64,000 nt of DNA from Planctomycetota bacterium. Lineage in GTDB: Bacteria > Planctomycetota > UBA1135 > JADKAF01. The notes below the pieces were generated by a model that saw only the letters and a list, made by a program, of their open reading frames with translations, was not told where the DNA came from and made no database searches. Positions 42,092 through 50,473 of this stretch are shown here, piece after piece. The stretch is taken from NCBI GenBank assembly GCA_016719295.1, contig JADKAF010000001.1:4216001-4280000 (forward strand), written 5' to 3'. The position numbers and the translations under genes were made by a program. Numbering within the stretch: the first letter of the stretch is position 1; every line of letters starts with the position of its first letter.

Positions 42092-43809
42092 CTAGCCCTC
42101 AAACAAGCGAATGCGGATCGCGGGCGACCGCAGGTGAGTGTGGCGTAGAGCGGGCACGAGCTCGTCTTCTGCCGCCAGGCGGCAGGGTCGAATCGTCCAA
42201 TCCACTTCGCTTCGTCTCGTCCTCCGTGTCCGTCGTGGCTCGTCAGTCCGTTCGCGCAAGGCCTCGGCTCTATCGTCGTCAGCAGCGCATCGCGCGCACG
42301 GCGTCCGAACCGCGAAGCAGCGCTGCGAGCAGTGGCGTCCAGCCTGAAAGCGCACCACGGTGCGCCTCCCCGTTCGAAGCACTTGTGCAGGAATGCGGAT
42401 CATCCAGTTGAGGAAGGTCCGGAACTCCATCTTCAGGACTCGGTCGCGCTCTTCTTCGCGGCGTTCGCTCCACCGCCCCTTGGTCGGCAAGACAAGTGCG
42501 AGCCATGCCTTCAGAGACCAGGCGATCGCCGTCATCACCATGTATGCCCAGTTCGCGACGAGCGTATCGACAGGTGCTCGCAGCGAGTGCACTCCGCCCT
42601 TCAGCTGCGCGAGGAGGTTCTCCTGGTTGCAGCGCTGATTCGCCTGAAGCACGACCGCGCTGGGCGAATCCGCATCACGGTTCGTGATGTAGAAGAAGAA
42701 CACCGTCTCGGGCTCGAGCTCCAACTGCCCGCGTCGCACTTCGATCGTCTTCTTCAGGACCACCATCCGGAACTCGCGAGAGCACGCGCTTGGTTGGTAG
42801 CGCATCTCCGCGACATCTTCGCGCTCGAGCCGGAGGTTCTTGTATCCGCGCTCCTCGACGATGGCTTTGCGATGATTCTCGCGAGGGCTCCTCTGCAGCT
42901 CCGATCCAGATCCTCGCTTCTTCCGCTTCAGGGGCGTCCAGGACGCGTTGGGGAGATTCGCGGCCTGCATCACGAGCGGCGTATTCGCAGCGTAGCCGAA
43001 GATGAACTCGACCCCATCTTCGTGCCAGCGATCCAGATGCTGCGACTGGGAGAAGGCGGTATCACCACGTAGCAGGACGGAGCGGAAGCCGGCCTTGCGG
43101 ACCAATGCAATCGTCCGATCCGCCATCTCGGCTGCGCCTTCGTGTGACGGACGATTCCCGCGGCGATTCTCGATCTCCAGCGGTTCCCTGGTATTGGCGA
43201 GCGACGCGACGAGCGGATGATAGCTCCACTCGCCCTTGTAGTTGATGTCGACGCCCTCTCTGCGCTCGCCATCGGTCGCCACGTACGTACCGTCGAAGTC
43301 GATCGTTGCCTTGGCGAAGAAGGCCTCGGGTTGCCGTGCCCACACGCGCAGGCGGTCTCGTTGATCGCCGCCTGCAGCTCTGCCACCGCGTCGATCGTGA
43401 ATCGGCGACAGAAGTCGCCGGCCGTTGTCGGATCGGGGATACGCTGCGCGCCCAACAGGTCGAGGTAGGCCTCGTTTTTTCTGAGCAGCTCGAGATCCTC
43501 GATGGTCTGCCCACCACACAGCGCGCTGTAGGCGAAGTTCAGCGCATGATCGGACTCGTGGTAGGGCTTGTGCGCTTTGAGCACGTGCACGCGACGATCA
43601 ATGCTCTCGAAGAGGCCGACCTGCTTCGCAAGCTCGTGAACGACACCTATTCCGCCCGTCGCCAAGGCGCGATCGCGTTGCGCCAGATCGAAGTGCAGGG
43701 GAGTCCTGGTGAACATCGGCAGCGCCTGTCCCTCCCATTCGCGATCTCGGAGGCGATCGTCGATTCGGCACTTGCGGCGGCGCAGCTCTCGGGATCTATT
43801 GCTGGTCAC
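42092..43809 (-). pseudogene. IS1380-family DDE transposase with a frameshift
   Basis: The N-terminal frame reads 'VHELAKQVGLFESIDRRVHV', 'DHALNFAYSALCGGQTIEDL' and 'LLGAQRIPDPTTAGDFCRRF' and ends its sense part at 'AELQAAINET'. The next frame resumes at 'RLRVWARQPEAFFAKATIDF' and continues through the DDE_Tnp_1 blocks: 'FDGTYVATDGE', 'SHEGAAEMADRTIALVRKAG', 'LLRGDTAFSQSQHLDRW', 'RCNQENLLAQLKGGVHSLRA' and 'NWAYMVMTAIAWSLKAWLAL'. One missing C near 43351-43357 (GAGACC[C]GCC) explains the break. The last 80 residues before the stop do not match family sequence. Either the gene is dead or the sequence has an error; programmed frameshifting is not usual for this family. Confidence 0.85.
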
Positions 43810-43890
43810 TCGAAACGCTCCTTCAGCTCGTACGCGTTGGATTTCAGCAACCGCGTTGTACGAGCCCGAAGCGGGCGTTTCGAGCGTTTC
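42092..43890 (-). mobile_element. IS1380-family insertion sequence, probably inactive
   Basis: The element is defined by its transposase. Boundaries are approximate because I could not identify clean terminal inverted repeats. CCTTGATTG occurs as a direct repeat on both sides (42065-42073 and 43897-43905), which is longer than the 4-5 bp duplications usual for this family. A GCCCG/CGGGC hairpin (43864-43876) and a CGAAACGCTC/GAGCGTTTCG pair lie at the 3' side on the plus strand. The base composition inside is slightly less GC-extreme than the neighbourhood, as expected for a mobile element. Confidence 0.75.
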
Positions 43891-43928
43891 TCAGTTCCTT
43901 GATTGGGCGCGATGCGCTGGTCCTAGGG

Positions 43929-44210
43929 CTAGCGCGGGGCGCCGGGCACGCCGATGCGCGAGGTCGTCGTCGCTCCACCCTGATGCGCGGCGAGGGCGTA
44001 GTTGCCCTCGCGCAGGTTCTCGAAGCAGGCGCGCCAGCGGCAGCTCAGGGGATCGACGACCGCCGTCGTGGAGAAGACGCCGTTCGGCCCGTTGATGGTC
44101 ACGACGACGTTCCCCGCGTTCAGCGTCGGATCCGCCGTCCCACCGATGCAGAGTCGCCCGTCGTTCGCGACGTTGATGTCGCTGCCCGCCATCAGGGCCT
44201 GGATCTTCAC
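43929..44210 (-). CDS. Beta-rich protein or frameshifted C-terminal part of the neighbouring gene
   Basis: About 93 residues ('KIQALMAGSDINVANDGRLC', 'GNVVVTINGPNGVFSTTAVV', 'CRWRACFENLREGNYALAAH') form an Ig- or jelly-roll-like beta unit with no leader of its own. Its possible GTG start overlaps the TGA of the upstream exported-protein gene as GTGA, so translational coupling is possible. Alternatively a single-base shift near 44210-44240 splits one longer exported protein, since the upstream product ends in a Pro-rich linker just where this domain begins. I favour the frameshift because the domain lacks an export signal. Confidence 0.45.
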   Translation of the reverse strand: MKIQALMAGSDINVANDGRLCIGGTADPTLNAGNVVVTINGPNGVFSTTAVVDPLSCRWRACFENLREGNYALAAHQGGATTTSRIGVPGAPR

Positions 44211-44800
44211 CGGCTTCTTCGCGCGCTCGGCTGCGGCGCGGTGAGCGGTCCCGGAGCCGGAGGATCGGGCACCGTCGTCGGGGCGAGCACGAGGTTCGTC
44301 CGCGTATCGAGTTCGCGGTCGATCGTCGCGATAGCCTTCTTCAGATCTTTCAGCATCGCCGCGACGGCCTTCGCGAGCATGCCGGCGAGCTTCTTCTGGA
44401 ACTTCTCGATCTCGGCGCAAGCTCCCGGCATGAGCGCTTCCGGCGGCGTTCCGCTGCCGCCCACCGCGCTCGAAGTGAACTGCTCGATCAAGCGGACTTC
44501 CTCCTCCGCCTCCTCGAAGCCGTCCACCAGCGCCTCGATCGCGAGCTCCGTCAGCTGATCGAGGACTTCCTCGTAGGGGATCTGGCCGGAGAGCGCGCTG
44601 GAGAGGATGAGCTCGAGCAGGGCGTCCGTCTCGTCGTCGATGCCGCCGAGCGCGTCCTTCAGCTGGCCGAGGTGGAACGCGACCTCCGCCTTGAACTGCG
44701 CCTGCGGATCGGAGGAACCACCGCTCGGACGTTGAGCCGACAGCGGCGCCGGAGAGCAGACGAGGCACAGCGCCAGCACGAGAGAGGAGAGCACGCGCAT
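44207..44800 (-). CDS. Exported helical protein next to the M91 metallopeptidase
   Basis: This 197-residue protein has a signal peptide ending 'PAPLSAQRPS' and a GGAGG site 6 nt from the ATG. The helical middle ('YEEVLDQLTELAIEALVDGF', 'KLAGMLAKAVAAMLKDLKKA') is followed by a Pro/Thr/Ala linker ('TVPDPPAPGPLTAPQPSA') where the reading frame stops. A beta-domain continues in another frame. It is divergent from the M91 metallopeptidase gene across 159 bp that presumably hold both promoters. An immunity or accessory role to that enzyme is conceivable from position and export, but nothing in the sequence proves it. Confidence 0.65.
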   Translation of the reverse strand: MRVLSSLVLALCLVCSPAPLSAQRPSGGSSDPQAQFKAEVAFHLGQLKDALGGIDDETDALLELILSSALSGQIPYEEVLDQLTELAIEALVDGFEEAEEEVRLIEQFTSSAVGGSGTPPEALMPGACAEIEKFQKKLAGMLAKAVAAMLKDLKKAIATIDRELDTRTNLVLAPTTVPDPPAPGPLTAPQPSARRSR

Positions 44801-44959
44801 AGAACCTCCGAGAAGGCGGACGACCTGCGCCAGCGATTCGACGCGTGCTCATGGTCTCGGCCAAGGCGCGTGCTCGCGCATCGTGGTTCGCGAGATTCGA
44901 CCTTGACGGGTGCAGCGGAGATTCCCAGGCTGGCAACCCCTTCCTCACCCCGGGATGCC

Positions 44960-45628
44960 ATGCCGATCTTCAAGTCCTCGGAGTTCCCCGGCTTCGCCTT
45001 CAGCTACGACCCGCTGAAGCAGCCCTTCTTCAAGGCGCTCGTGAAGGAGAACCTGCGCCTACTCGCGCAGCTCCCGACCGGCAAGGGGCTGCTGAAGGCC
45101 ATCAAAGAGGCGAAGCCCGTCTATCGCGCGCCGAACTGCCCGAAGGGCGTGAACGTCATCTTCCAGCCGCCGCTCACGCGCGACTGGAGCGCGCCGGGCT
45201 ACGGCGCCAAGACGGGAAAGGTCAACGACCAGGCGCGATACGACGCATGGCAGCAGGGCATGAGCAACCCGAACTACCAGGTCGGCAAGGGCAGGCTGAT
45301 CCCGGGGATCAGCGCGAAGACCCAGGTGCAGGAAGACGACAAGAAGGCAGCTACGGCGGGCCACGGCCAGGGCAGCACCTGCACGCTCTTCTATAGCAAC
45401 ACCGAGATCCTCTCCGACTCGGGCCAGTGGTTCATCCCGCACATCACGATGGGCCACGAGCTCATCCACTGCCTCCACGGTGTGTTCGGCGTGATGAATC
45501 CGGACAACCGACTCGAGGAATACTCGACGGTGGGCATCAAGGGGTACGAGAAGTCGATCTTCTGCGAGAACAAGCTGCGCAGCGAAGCGGGCTACCCGCG
45601 GCGCGACAAGTACTTCGCTGACGATTAG
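44960..45628 (+). CDS. M91-type (NleD-like) zinc metallopeptidase, putative effector
   Basis: The 222-residue protein has the zinc motif 'GHELIHCLHG' (His166-Glu167-His170). It is followed by 'RLEEYSTVGIKGYEKSIFCE' and 'NKLRSEAGYPRRDKY', which match the conserved tail of peptidase family M91 (EPEC NleD, plant-pathogen HopH-type effectors). Glu187 is a candidate third metal ligand. NleD cleaves JNK/p38 kinases inside host cells; this protein's target is unknown. There is no Sec or Tat leader, as expected for a protein delivered by a dedicated machine. It is between the tandem Hcp genes (11 kb away) and a third Hcp-like gene (3.4 kb away). A kinase gene follows 35 bp downstream. Confidence 0.75.
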   Translation: MPIFKSSEFPGFAFSYDPLKQPFFKALVKENLRLLAQLPTGKGLLKAIKEAKPVYRAPNCPKGVNVIFQPPLTRDWSAPGYGAKTGKVNDQARYDAWQQGMSNPNYQVGKGRLIPGISAKTQVQEDDKKAATAGHGQGSTCTLFYSNTEILSDSGQWFIPHITMGHELIHCLHGVFGVMNPDNRLEEYSTVGIKGYEKSIFCENKLRSEAGYPRRDKYFADD

Positions 45629-45663
45629 TGGGGCGGCGATCGCAGCGCTCGCTCTCTCCCTCG

Positions 45664-48375
45664 ATGGCCCTCTCCCCCGGCAGCAAGCTCGTCCACTACG
45701 AGGTCCTCGGCCCCCTCGGCGCCGGGGCGATGGGCGAGGTCTATCGCGCGAAGGACTCGAAGCTCGGCCGCGAGGTCGCGATCAAGGTGCTGCCGGAGCA
45801 CTTCGTCGATGACGAAGAGCGGCTCAAGCGCTTCGAGCGCGAGGCGAAGACCCTCGCGTCGCTCAACCATCCGAACGTCGCGCAGATCTTCGGCGTCGAC
45901 CAGGTCGGCGACACGTGCTTCCTCGTGCTCGAGCTCGTGCCGGGCGAGTCGCTCGACGAGCGTCTGCGGCGCGGACCGCTGCCTCTCGAAGAAGCGCTCG
46001 ACGTCGCGAAGCAGATCGCCGAGGGCCTCGAGGCCGCGCACGAGGCCGGCGTCATCCACCGCGACCTGAAGCCCGCCAACGTGCGCGTGACGCCCGACGG
46101 CAAGGTGAAGGTCCTCGACTTCGGGCTCGCGAAGCCCGCCAGCGAGAGCCAGCGCGGCTCGAGCACCGACAGCGTGCTCTCCACCGAGGCCGGGCGCTTG
46201 CTCGGCACGCCGGCCTACATGGCGCCCGAGCAAGCGCGCGGCAAGGCCATCGACAAGCGCGTCGACATCTGGGCCTTCGGCTGCGTGCTCTACGAGTGCC
46301 TGACCGCGAAGCGCGCCTTCCACGGCGAGACGCTGACCGATGTCCTGGGCTCCGTCCTGCACTCGCAGGCCGACCTCGCCGCACTCCCCGCCCAGACCCC
46401 GAAGCGCGTGCGCGAGCTCCTCACGCGCTGCTTCGACAAGGATCCCCGTCGACGACTGCGCGACATCGGCGACGCGCGGATCGAGCTCGAGCAAGCGCTC
46501 CGCGGTCACGAAGAAGCGGCCGTTGATGCGAACGCGGTCGGCACGGCACGGCCAGCGAGCGCGACCTGGCTTCGCCATGCGCTGTGCGCGCTCGCCGGGG
46601 CGCTGGTCGCGAGCGGCGCGTGGCAGCTCGTGCAAAGGGATACGCCGAGCGACTCGAGCGCAGAAGCGACACGCCGAGCCACCAAGCTGGTCATCCCCTC
46701 TCGGACTTCTTCCTACATGTGGGCGACGCATCCCGTGATCGCCCCCGACGGCCGTTCCGTAGTGTTCAGGGCCCGCGCCATCGGCGCCGAAAGCCCGAGT
46801 CTATGGATCCGGCCGCTGGACTCGTTCGATGCGCGGCCGCTCGGGGAAACGAAGGGGGCATCCGGTGCGTTCTGGTCGTGGGACAGCCGCTCCATCGCCT
46901 ACACGGCGGAAGGCAAGCTCTGGACCACGAGCGTCGAGCCGGGCGCATCTCCGCGCCTGATTTCCACCCTGACCAGCGGCGAAAACGGGGCCTGCTGGGG
47001 GCCCGACGGAACGATTCTCCTAGCGCAGTCGACCGGCGGAACCGGGGGCAATGGCGGGATCTTCCGCATCCCACCGGGCGGGGGCAAGCCGGAGCAGTTG
47101 ACCAGCGTCGATTCGACGGCCTTTGAGCGCGGTCACGGCTTCCCTCGGTTCTTGCCGGACGGTCAGCGCTTTCTCTATGTCGTGATCGATCGCAAGCCCG
47201 ATCAAGAGCTAAGCGCCACTCACTTGGTTGCCGGACGCCTGGGATCCTCCGAGCGCATCTTCATCGCAGACCTTCCATCCGTGGCGCACTACTGCGATCC
47301 GGGCTGGCTCGTCTACGTCGATGACGGCACGATCCTCGCCGCGCCCTTCGACGTCGAGAAGCTGCGCATCCTCGGCGAGCCCGTCGCCATCGCCGACGGC
47401 TGCCGGTTCTTCCGGCCCACCGGCAACGGCACTCTCAGCGTCGCTTCCGATGGCACGCTCGCATTCGTCGCGCGCTGGGACGAGGAGCAACTCACCTGGT
47501 TCGACGCTGCCGGAGTGCGCCTTCTGACTTTGGGCCCGCAGGGCAACTTCGGGACTCCGCGCCTCTCCCCGGACGGAACACAGCTCGCCCTCGGCGTCGA
47601 GAATCGTCGCACCGGGCTCTCCGACCTCTGGATCTACGGAGTGGAGCGCCCGACGACCACGCGCCTGACGAAGCACATGGGCTGGGAAGGTGTTCCGGTA
47701 TGGAGCGCCGACGGTTCGCTCATCTACTTCGCCGCGGACCACAACGACATTCCCGAGATCTTCTCGATCCGCAGCGATGGCACGGGTGATCAGCGCTTGG
47801 TCTACGGTCCGCAGAGCGGCGGCCGCACTTGGTTCCCGTCGAGCGTGGCGTCGGACGGCAGCGCGCTGCTGTGCTTCGGCAACGTGGACAAGCTGGGACT
47901 AGAGATCCGGGTGCTGCCGCTCGACGGCTCGACTACCGCGGTACCCTTCCACAGCACGCCCGCGAACGAGCGCGGAGCCCGCATCTCGCCGGACGGTCGC
48001 TGGGTCGCTTTCACGTCTGACGAATCGGGCCGGGACGAGGTCTATCTCGCGCCCTACCCTGGCCCGGGGCCGAAGGTACAAGTCTCCGAAGGAGGCTGGA
48101 ACGCCGTCTGGTCACCGAGCGGGAAAGCCCTCTACTACCTGCAGCTCCGATCGGCAACCGACCCGGCGCGCGCCATGGTGGTCGAGCTCGAGGAAGCCAA
48201 ATCCTTCGCTTCGCCTCCGCCGCCCAAGGTGCTGCTCGAGATGGACGACTCCATCCAATCGATCAATGTCTCTCCGGATGGCCGGCGTTTCCTCATCGAA
48301 CACGCGCCCGATGAGACGCAACCGATACGCGTGATCCTCGGCGGGCTGCCCCCTCAGCTCGAGCGCGGCGGATAG
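45664..48375 (+). CDS. Ser/Thr protein kinase with C-terminal beta-propeller (PD40/TolB-like)
   Basis: This 903-residue protein has a kinase domain about 11-280 with 'GPLGAGAMGEVYRA', Lys41 in 'VAIKVL', 'HRDLKPANV' (132-140), 'DFGLAK' (152-157) and 'GTPAYMAPEQ'. One membrane helix follows at about 303-323. The outer 550 residues form a WD40-like/TolB propeller ('HPVIAPDGRSVVFRARAIGA', 'PRLSPDGTQLALGVEN', 'ARISPDGRWVAFTSDESGRD'). The architecture is typical of acidobacterial and planctomycete sensor kinases. It is 35 bp downstream of the M91 gene and co-directional, so cotranscription is possible. Its stop overlaps the opposing GNAT gene by 22 bp. Confidence 0.93.
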   Translation: MALSPGSKLVHYEVLGPLGAGAMGEVYRAKDSKLGREVAIKVLPEHFVDDEERLKRFEREAKTLASLNHPNVAQIFGVDQVGDTCFLVLELVPGESLDERLRRGPLPLEEALDVAKQIAEGLEAAHEAGVIHRDLKPANVRVTPDGKVKVLDFGLAKPASESQRGSSTDSVLSTEAGRLLGTPAYMAPEQARGKAIDKRVDIWAFGCVLYECLTAKRAFHGETLTDVLGSVLHSQADLAALPAQTPKRVRELLTRCFDKDPRRRLRDIGDARIELEQALRGHEEAAVDANAVGTARPASATWLRHALCALAGALVASGAWQLVQRDTPSDSSAEATRRATKLVIPSRTSSYMWATHPVIAPDGRSVVFRARAIGAESPSLWIRPLDSFDARPLGETKGASGAFWSWDSRSIAYTAEGKLWTTSVEPGASPRLISTLTSGENGACWGPDGTILLAQSTGGTGGNGGIFRIPPGGGKPEQLTSVDSTAFERGHGFPRFLPDGQRFLYVVIDRKPDQELSATHLVAGRLGSSERIFIADLPSVAHYCDPGWLVYVDDGTILAAPFDVEKLRILGEPVAIADGCRFFRPTGNGTLSVASDGTLAFVARWDEEQLTWFDAAGVRLLTLGPQGNFGTPRLSPDGTQLALGVENRRTGLSDLWIYGVERPTTTRLTKHMGWEGVPVWSADGSLIYFAADHNDIPEIFSIRSDGTGDQRLVYGPQSGGRTWFPSSVASDGSALLCFGNVDKLGLEIRVLPLDGSTTAVPFHSTPANERGARISPDGRWVAFTSDESGRDEVYLAPYPGPGPKVQVSEGGWNAVWSPSGKALYYLQLRSATDPARAMVVELEEAKSFASPPPPKVLLEMDDSIQSINVSPDGRRFLIEHAPDETQPIRVILGGLPPQLERGG

Positions 48376-48878
48376 CGATACACGTCCGCGGGTGCGCCGA
48401 GCAGATTTACGGTTCCATCGAAGCGCGCGCCGAGCACCGTCGCCACGCGGATCGATCCCGTGTTCTGCGGTCGGATCAGGCTGACCACGTCGTCGCGGTG
48501 CAAGGTCTCGCGCGCGAACGCGAGCGCCGCAGCGGCTCCTTCGCGCGCATAGCCCCGGCCCCAACTCGCACGGCGCAAGGTGTACGCGATCTCGAAGGCC
48601 GGCCAGCCCGCGGGCTCCAAGCAGCCGATGCGCCCCACGAACTCGCCGCTCGCGCACTCCTCGACGGCCCAGAGGCCGAAGCCGCGCAGCACCCAGTGCC
48701 CGACGAAGATCGCGAGCTGACGCCAGGCTTCGTCGCGCGTGAGCGGGCGGCGATCCGCGAGGTAGCGCGTCACCTCGGGGTCCGCCATCAGCGCGACGTA
48801 GGGCTCCACGTCCTCCGCGCGGAAGGCGCGCAGCCGGAGGCGTTCGGTGGTGAGCTCGGGGATCTGCAGTTCGATCAT
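48354..48878 (-). CDS. RimJ/RimL-type GNAT acetyltransferase
   Basis: This 174-residue protein has the RimJ/RimL layout: 'LTTERLRLRAFRAEDVEPYV' at the N-terminus, 'DEAWRQLAIFVGHWVLRGFG', 'GRIGCLEPAGWPAFEIAYTL', the acetyl-CoA loop 'RRASWGRGYAREGAAAALAF', and 'NTGSIRVATVLGARFDG' near the C-terminus. Members acetylate ribosomal protein N-termini or small amines. The substrate here is not known. The gene converges with the propeller-kinase gene, overlapping its 3' end. It is divergent from the third Hcp-like gene. Confidence 0.9.
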   Translation of the reverse strand: MIELQIPELTTERLRLRAFRAEDVEPYVALMADPEVTRYLADRRPLTRDEAWRQLAIFVGHWVLRGFGLWAVEECASGEFVGRIGCLEPAGWPAFEIAYTLRRASWGRGYAREGAAAALAFARETLHRDDVVSLIRPQNTGSIRVATVLGARFDGTVNLLGAPADVYRYPPRSS

Positions 48879-48927
48879 GTTGGAGAGGGAGAAGGGCAGC
48901 GCGGACGCACGGGAGAGCGACCGTGAA

Positions 48928-48942
48928 GATGCCTAGCACCTT
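48928..48942 (-). repeat. Degenerate REP-like motif (AAGGTGCTAGGCATC)
   Basis: Matches the AAGGTGTCAGGCACC-type unit at 12 of 15 positions. Lies between the GNAT gene and the third Hcp-like gene, just before a strong hairpin. Confidence 0.4.
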
Positions 48943-48956
48943 TGCTCGGATTTCCT

Positions 48957-48974
48957 GCCGGCGCAAACGCCGGC
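48957..48974. other. Strong hairpin upstream of the third Hcp-like gene
   Basis: GCCGGCG/CGCCGGC closes a CAAA tetraloop. A second smaller stem (CTCC/GGAG) follows at about 48988-49000. Position 70-85 nt before the Hcp-like ATG fits either a leader structure or part of a REP-type element. Confidence 0.45.
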
Positions 48975-49042
48975 CGGCGAAGCGGGACTCCTGCGAGGAG
49001 CCGGGCATGGGTGCCTCGGCCCCTGCGGAACGAGCGTGACCG

Positions 49043-49522
49043 ATGACGATCTTGCTGCGCTACGGCGACCTGGACGGTGAAGGCATCAAGGGCAGCGCGA
49101 GCTTCGAGAAGTACAACGGCTGGATCGAGCTCCGATCCCTGGAGCTGGGGGGCGGTCGCAAGATCGCCATGACCCACGATGGGAATTGGGCGCAGGCCGA
49201 GAACCTCCCGTTCCTGAGCGAGATCGTCGCGACCAAGCGCTGCGACCGAAGCTCGCCTCCGCTCTTCCAAGCCTCGCTACAAGGAAGCGCACTCGAGATC
49301 GAAGTGCATCTCCTCGGGTCGAGCGGCAAGGACCGGCAGATGGAGCTGCGATTCGAGCAGGCACGCATCGCCACGTATCGCCTGCAGATCGACGACGGCG
49401 ATCCGATCGAGCATCTCACCTTGGTCTACACGAGCATCGAGATGACGTTCCGCCCGAGCTCCCCGGAGGAGCAAGGGCTGCCGAACATCACGATGTCGTA
49501 CACCTGGAATCGCGCGCGCTGA
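49043..49522 (+). CDS. Short Hcp-like protein
   Basis: This 159-residue protein matches usual Hcp length and pattern: 'DLDGEGIKGSASFEKYNGWI', 'EIVATKRCDRSSPPLFQASL', 'RFEQARIATYRLQID' and 'HLTLVYTSIEMTFRP'. It is more divergent than the tandem pair at 32.8-34.2 kb and lacks their C-terminal extension. The core resembles the Hcp ring protomer of type VI systems, so it could assemble with or compete with the extended forms. It has no close same-strand neighbour upstream. A palindromic REP-like motif lies 23 bp after its stop. No other secretion gene is adjacent. Confidence 0.75.
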   Translation: MTILLRYGDLDGEGIKGSASFEKYNGWIELRSLELGGGRKIAMTHDGNWAQAENLPFLSEIVATKRCDRSSPPLFQASLQGSALEIEVHLLGSSGKDRQMELRFEQARIATYRLQIDDGDPIEHLTLVYTSIEMTFRPSSPEEQGLPNITMSYTWNRAR

Positions 49523-49544
49523 CGCTCTCGTCCACGGCTCAGCG

Positions 49545-49561
49545 AAGGTGCCTGACACCTT
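49545..49561. repeat. Palindromic REP-like motif (AAGGTGCCTGACACCTT)
   Basis: A 6-bp stem (AAGGTG/CACCTT) with loop CCTGA lies 23 bp after the third Hcp-like stop codon. It is the best copy of the motif found four times between 36.0 and 49.6 kb, and may also act as a terminator. Confidence 0.6.
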
Positions 49562-49862
49562 AGCCGTGCCGTGGGGGTGGGTTGGTTGGCGGAGCTGCTC
49601 TCGACCCCGACCCAACTTCCCGCGGGCAGCAAGGGGATCAACCCGCGGCAGCGGAAGCAGCGCCGTGAGCTCTCCCGTCGCGGATCCGGAGAGAGGGCGG
49701 GTCTTCGGCTGCAGGCGGTCGGGCGTGAAGGTGATCGAAGCGAACTGGATTTCCCGCCCCGGAAATCGGAGACCCCGGGGGTCGCGGATTGTGAGGCGAA
49801 GGATCGGGCTCCACAATCGGCGAGCCGAGGCCCTGCCCTCCTTCCCCCCGGAGCCCACCCTC
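49562..49862 (+). other. Gene-free interval before the ECF sigma gene
   Basis: About 300 bp with no protein-like frame. It holds a 13-nt palindrome (GACCCC-G-GGGGTC, 49771-49783) and a TTTCC/GGAAA stem at about 49750-49765, both possible regulatory sites for the downstream sigma gene. Confidence 0.4.
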
Positions 49863-50453
49863 GTGTCGGAACCGCCCGCACCGGATCGCCGCCAGATCGA
49901 CGCCTGGCTCGCGCGCTGGCTGCCGGAGCTCGAGAGCTTCGTGCGGCTGCGCGTCGGTCGCGCGTTCTCGCCGCGCGAGTCGACGAGCGATGTCGTCCAG
50001 TCGACTTGTCGAGAGATCCTGGAGCACGCGCCCTCGTTCCACACCGGCGGCGAAGAGGGCTTCAAGCGCTGGCTCTTCAAGATGGCGCTGCGGAAGATCG
50101 CCAACCGCTACGAGCATCATCGCGCTGCCCGGCGCGACGTGCGCCGAGAGAAGGCGCTCCGCAACTCGAGCTCGGGCTTCGAGGCGGCGCTGCAGGGCAA
50201 CGAGGCGCCGCGCGTGATGAGCCCGAGCAGCCTCGTCGCGGGTGCCGAAGACCTCGCGCGCTTCGAAGAGGTCTTCGCCGAGCTCCCCGAGCGCTATCGA
50301 GAGGTGATCGTGGAGGCGCGCCTGCTCGGCACGCCGCACGCCGAGCTCGCCGCGCGCTGGGGCCGCAACGAAGGCGCGGTGCGCGCTCTGCTCTTCCGCG
50401 CGCTCGCCACCCTCGCGGACCGCTTCGAGTCCTCGCGCCGAAAGAAGTGCTGA
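49863..50453 (+). CDS. ECF-family RNA polymerase sigma factor
   Basis: This protein of 196 residues starts, in my reading, at GTG ('VSEPPAPDRRQIDAWLARWL'), because upstream in-frame sequence lacks protein character and there is no ATG. A GGAG lies 10 nt before it. Region 2 is 'FVRLRVGRAFSPRESTSDVV' with 'GFKRWLFKMALRKIANRYEH'. Region 4 is 'LPERYREVIVEARLLGTPHA' with 'ARWGRNEGAVRALLFRALAT'. This resembles planctomycete ECF factors, like the one at 58209. No kinase or anti-sigma gene is adjacent. It converges on modC with 20 bp between stops. The regulon is unknown. Confidence 0.85.
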   Translation: MSEPPAPDRRQIDAWLARWLPELESFVRLRVGRAFSPRESTSDVVQSTCREILEHAPSFHTGGEEGFKRWLFKMALRKIANRYEHHRAARRDVRREKALRNSSSGFEAALQGNEAPRVMSPSSLVAGAEDLARFEEVFAELPERYREVIVEARLLGTPHAELAARWGRNEGAVRALLFRALATLADRFESSRRKKC

Positions 50454-50473
50454 ACGCGCCGCGCAACGCGAGC

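Noticed and set aside
43306..43902. Plus-strand frame over the transposase 5' end
   Set aside because: Reverse of the transposase coding strand; the transposase motifs are clear on the minus strand.
42065..43905. CCTTGATTG direct repeats as target-site duplication of the IS
   Set aside because: Nine bases exceed the 4-5 bp duplications of IS1380 elements and the ends were not defined, so it was kept only as an observation.
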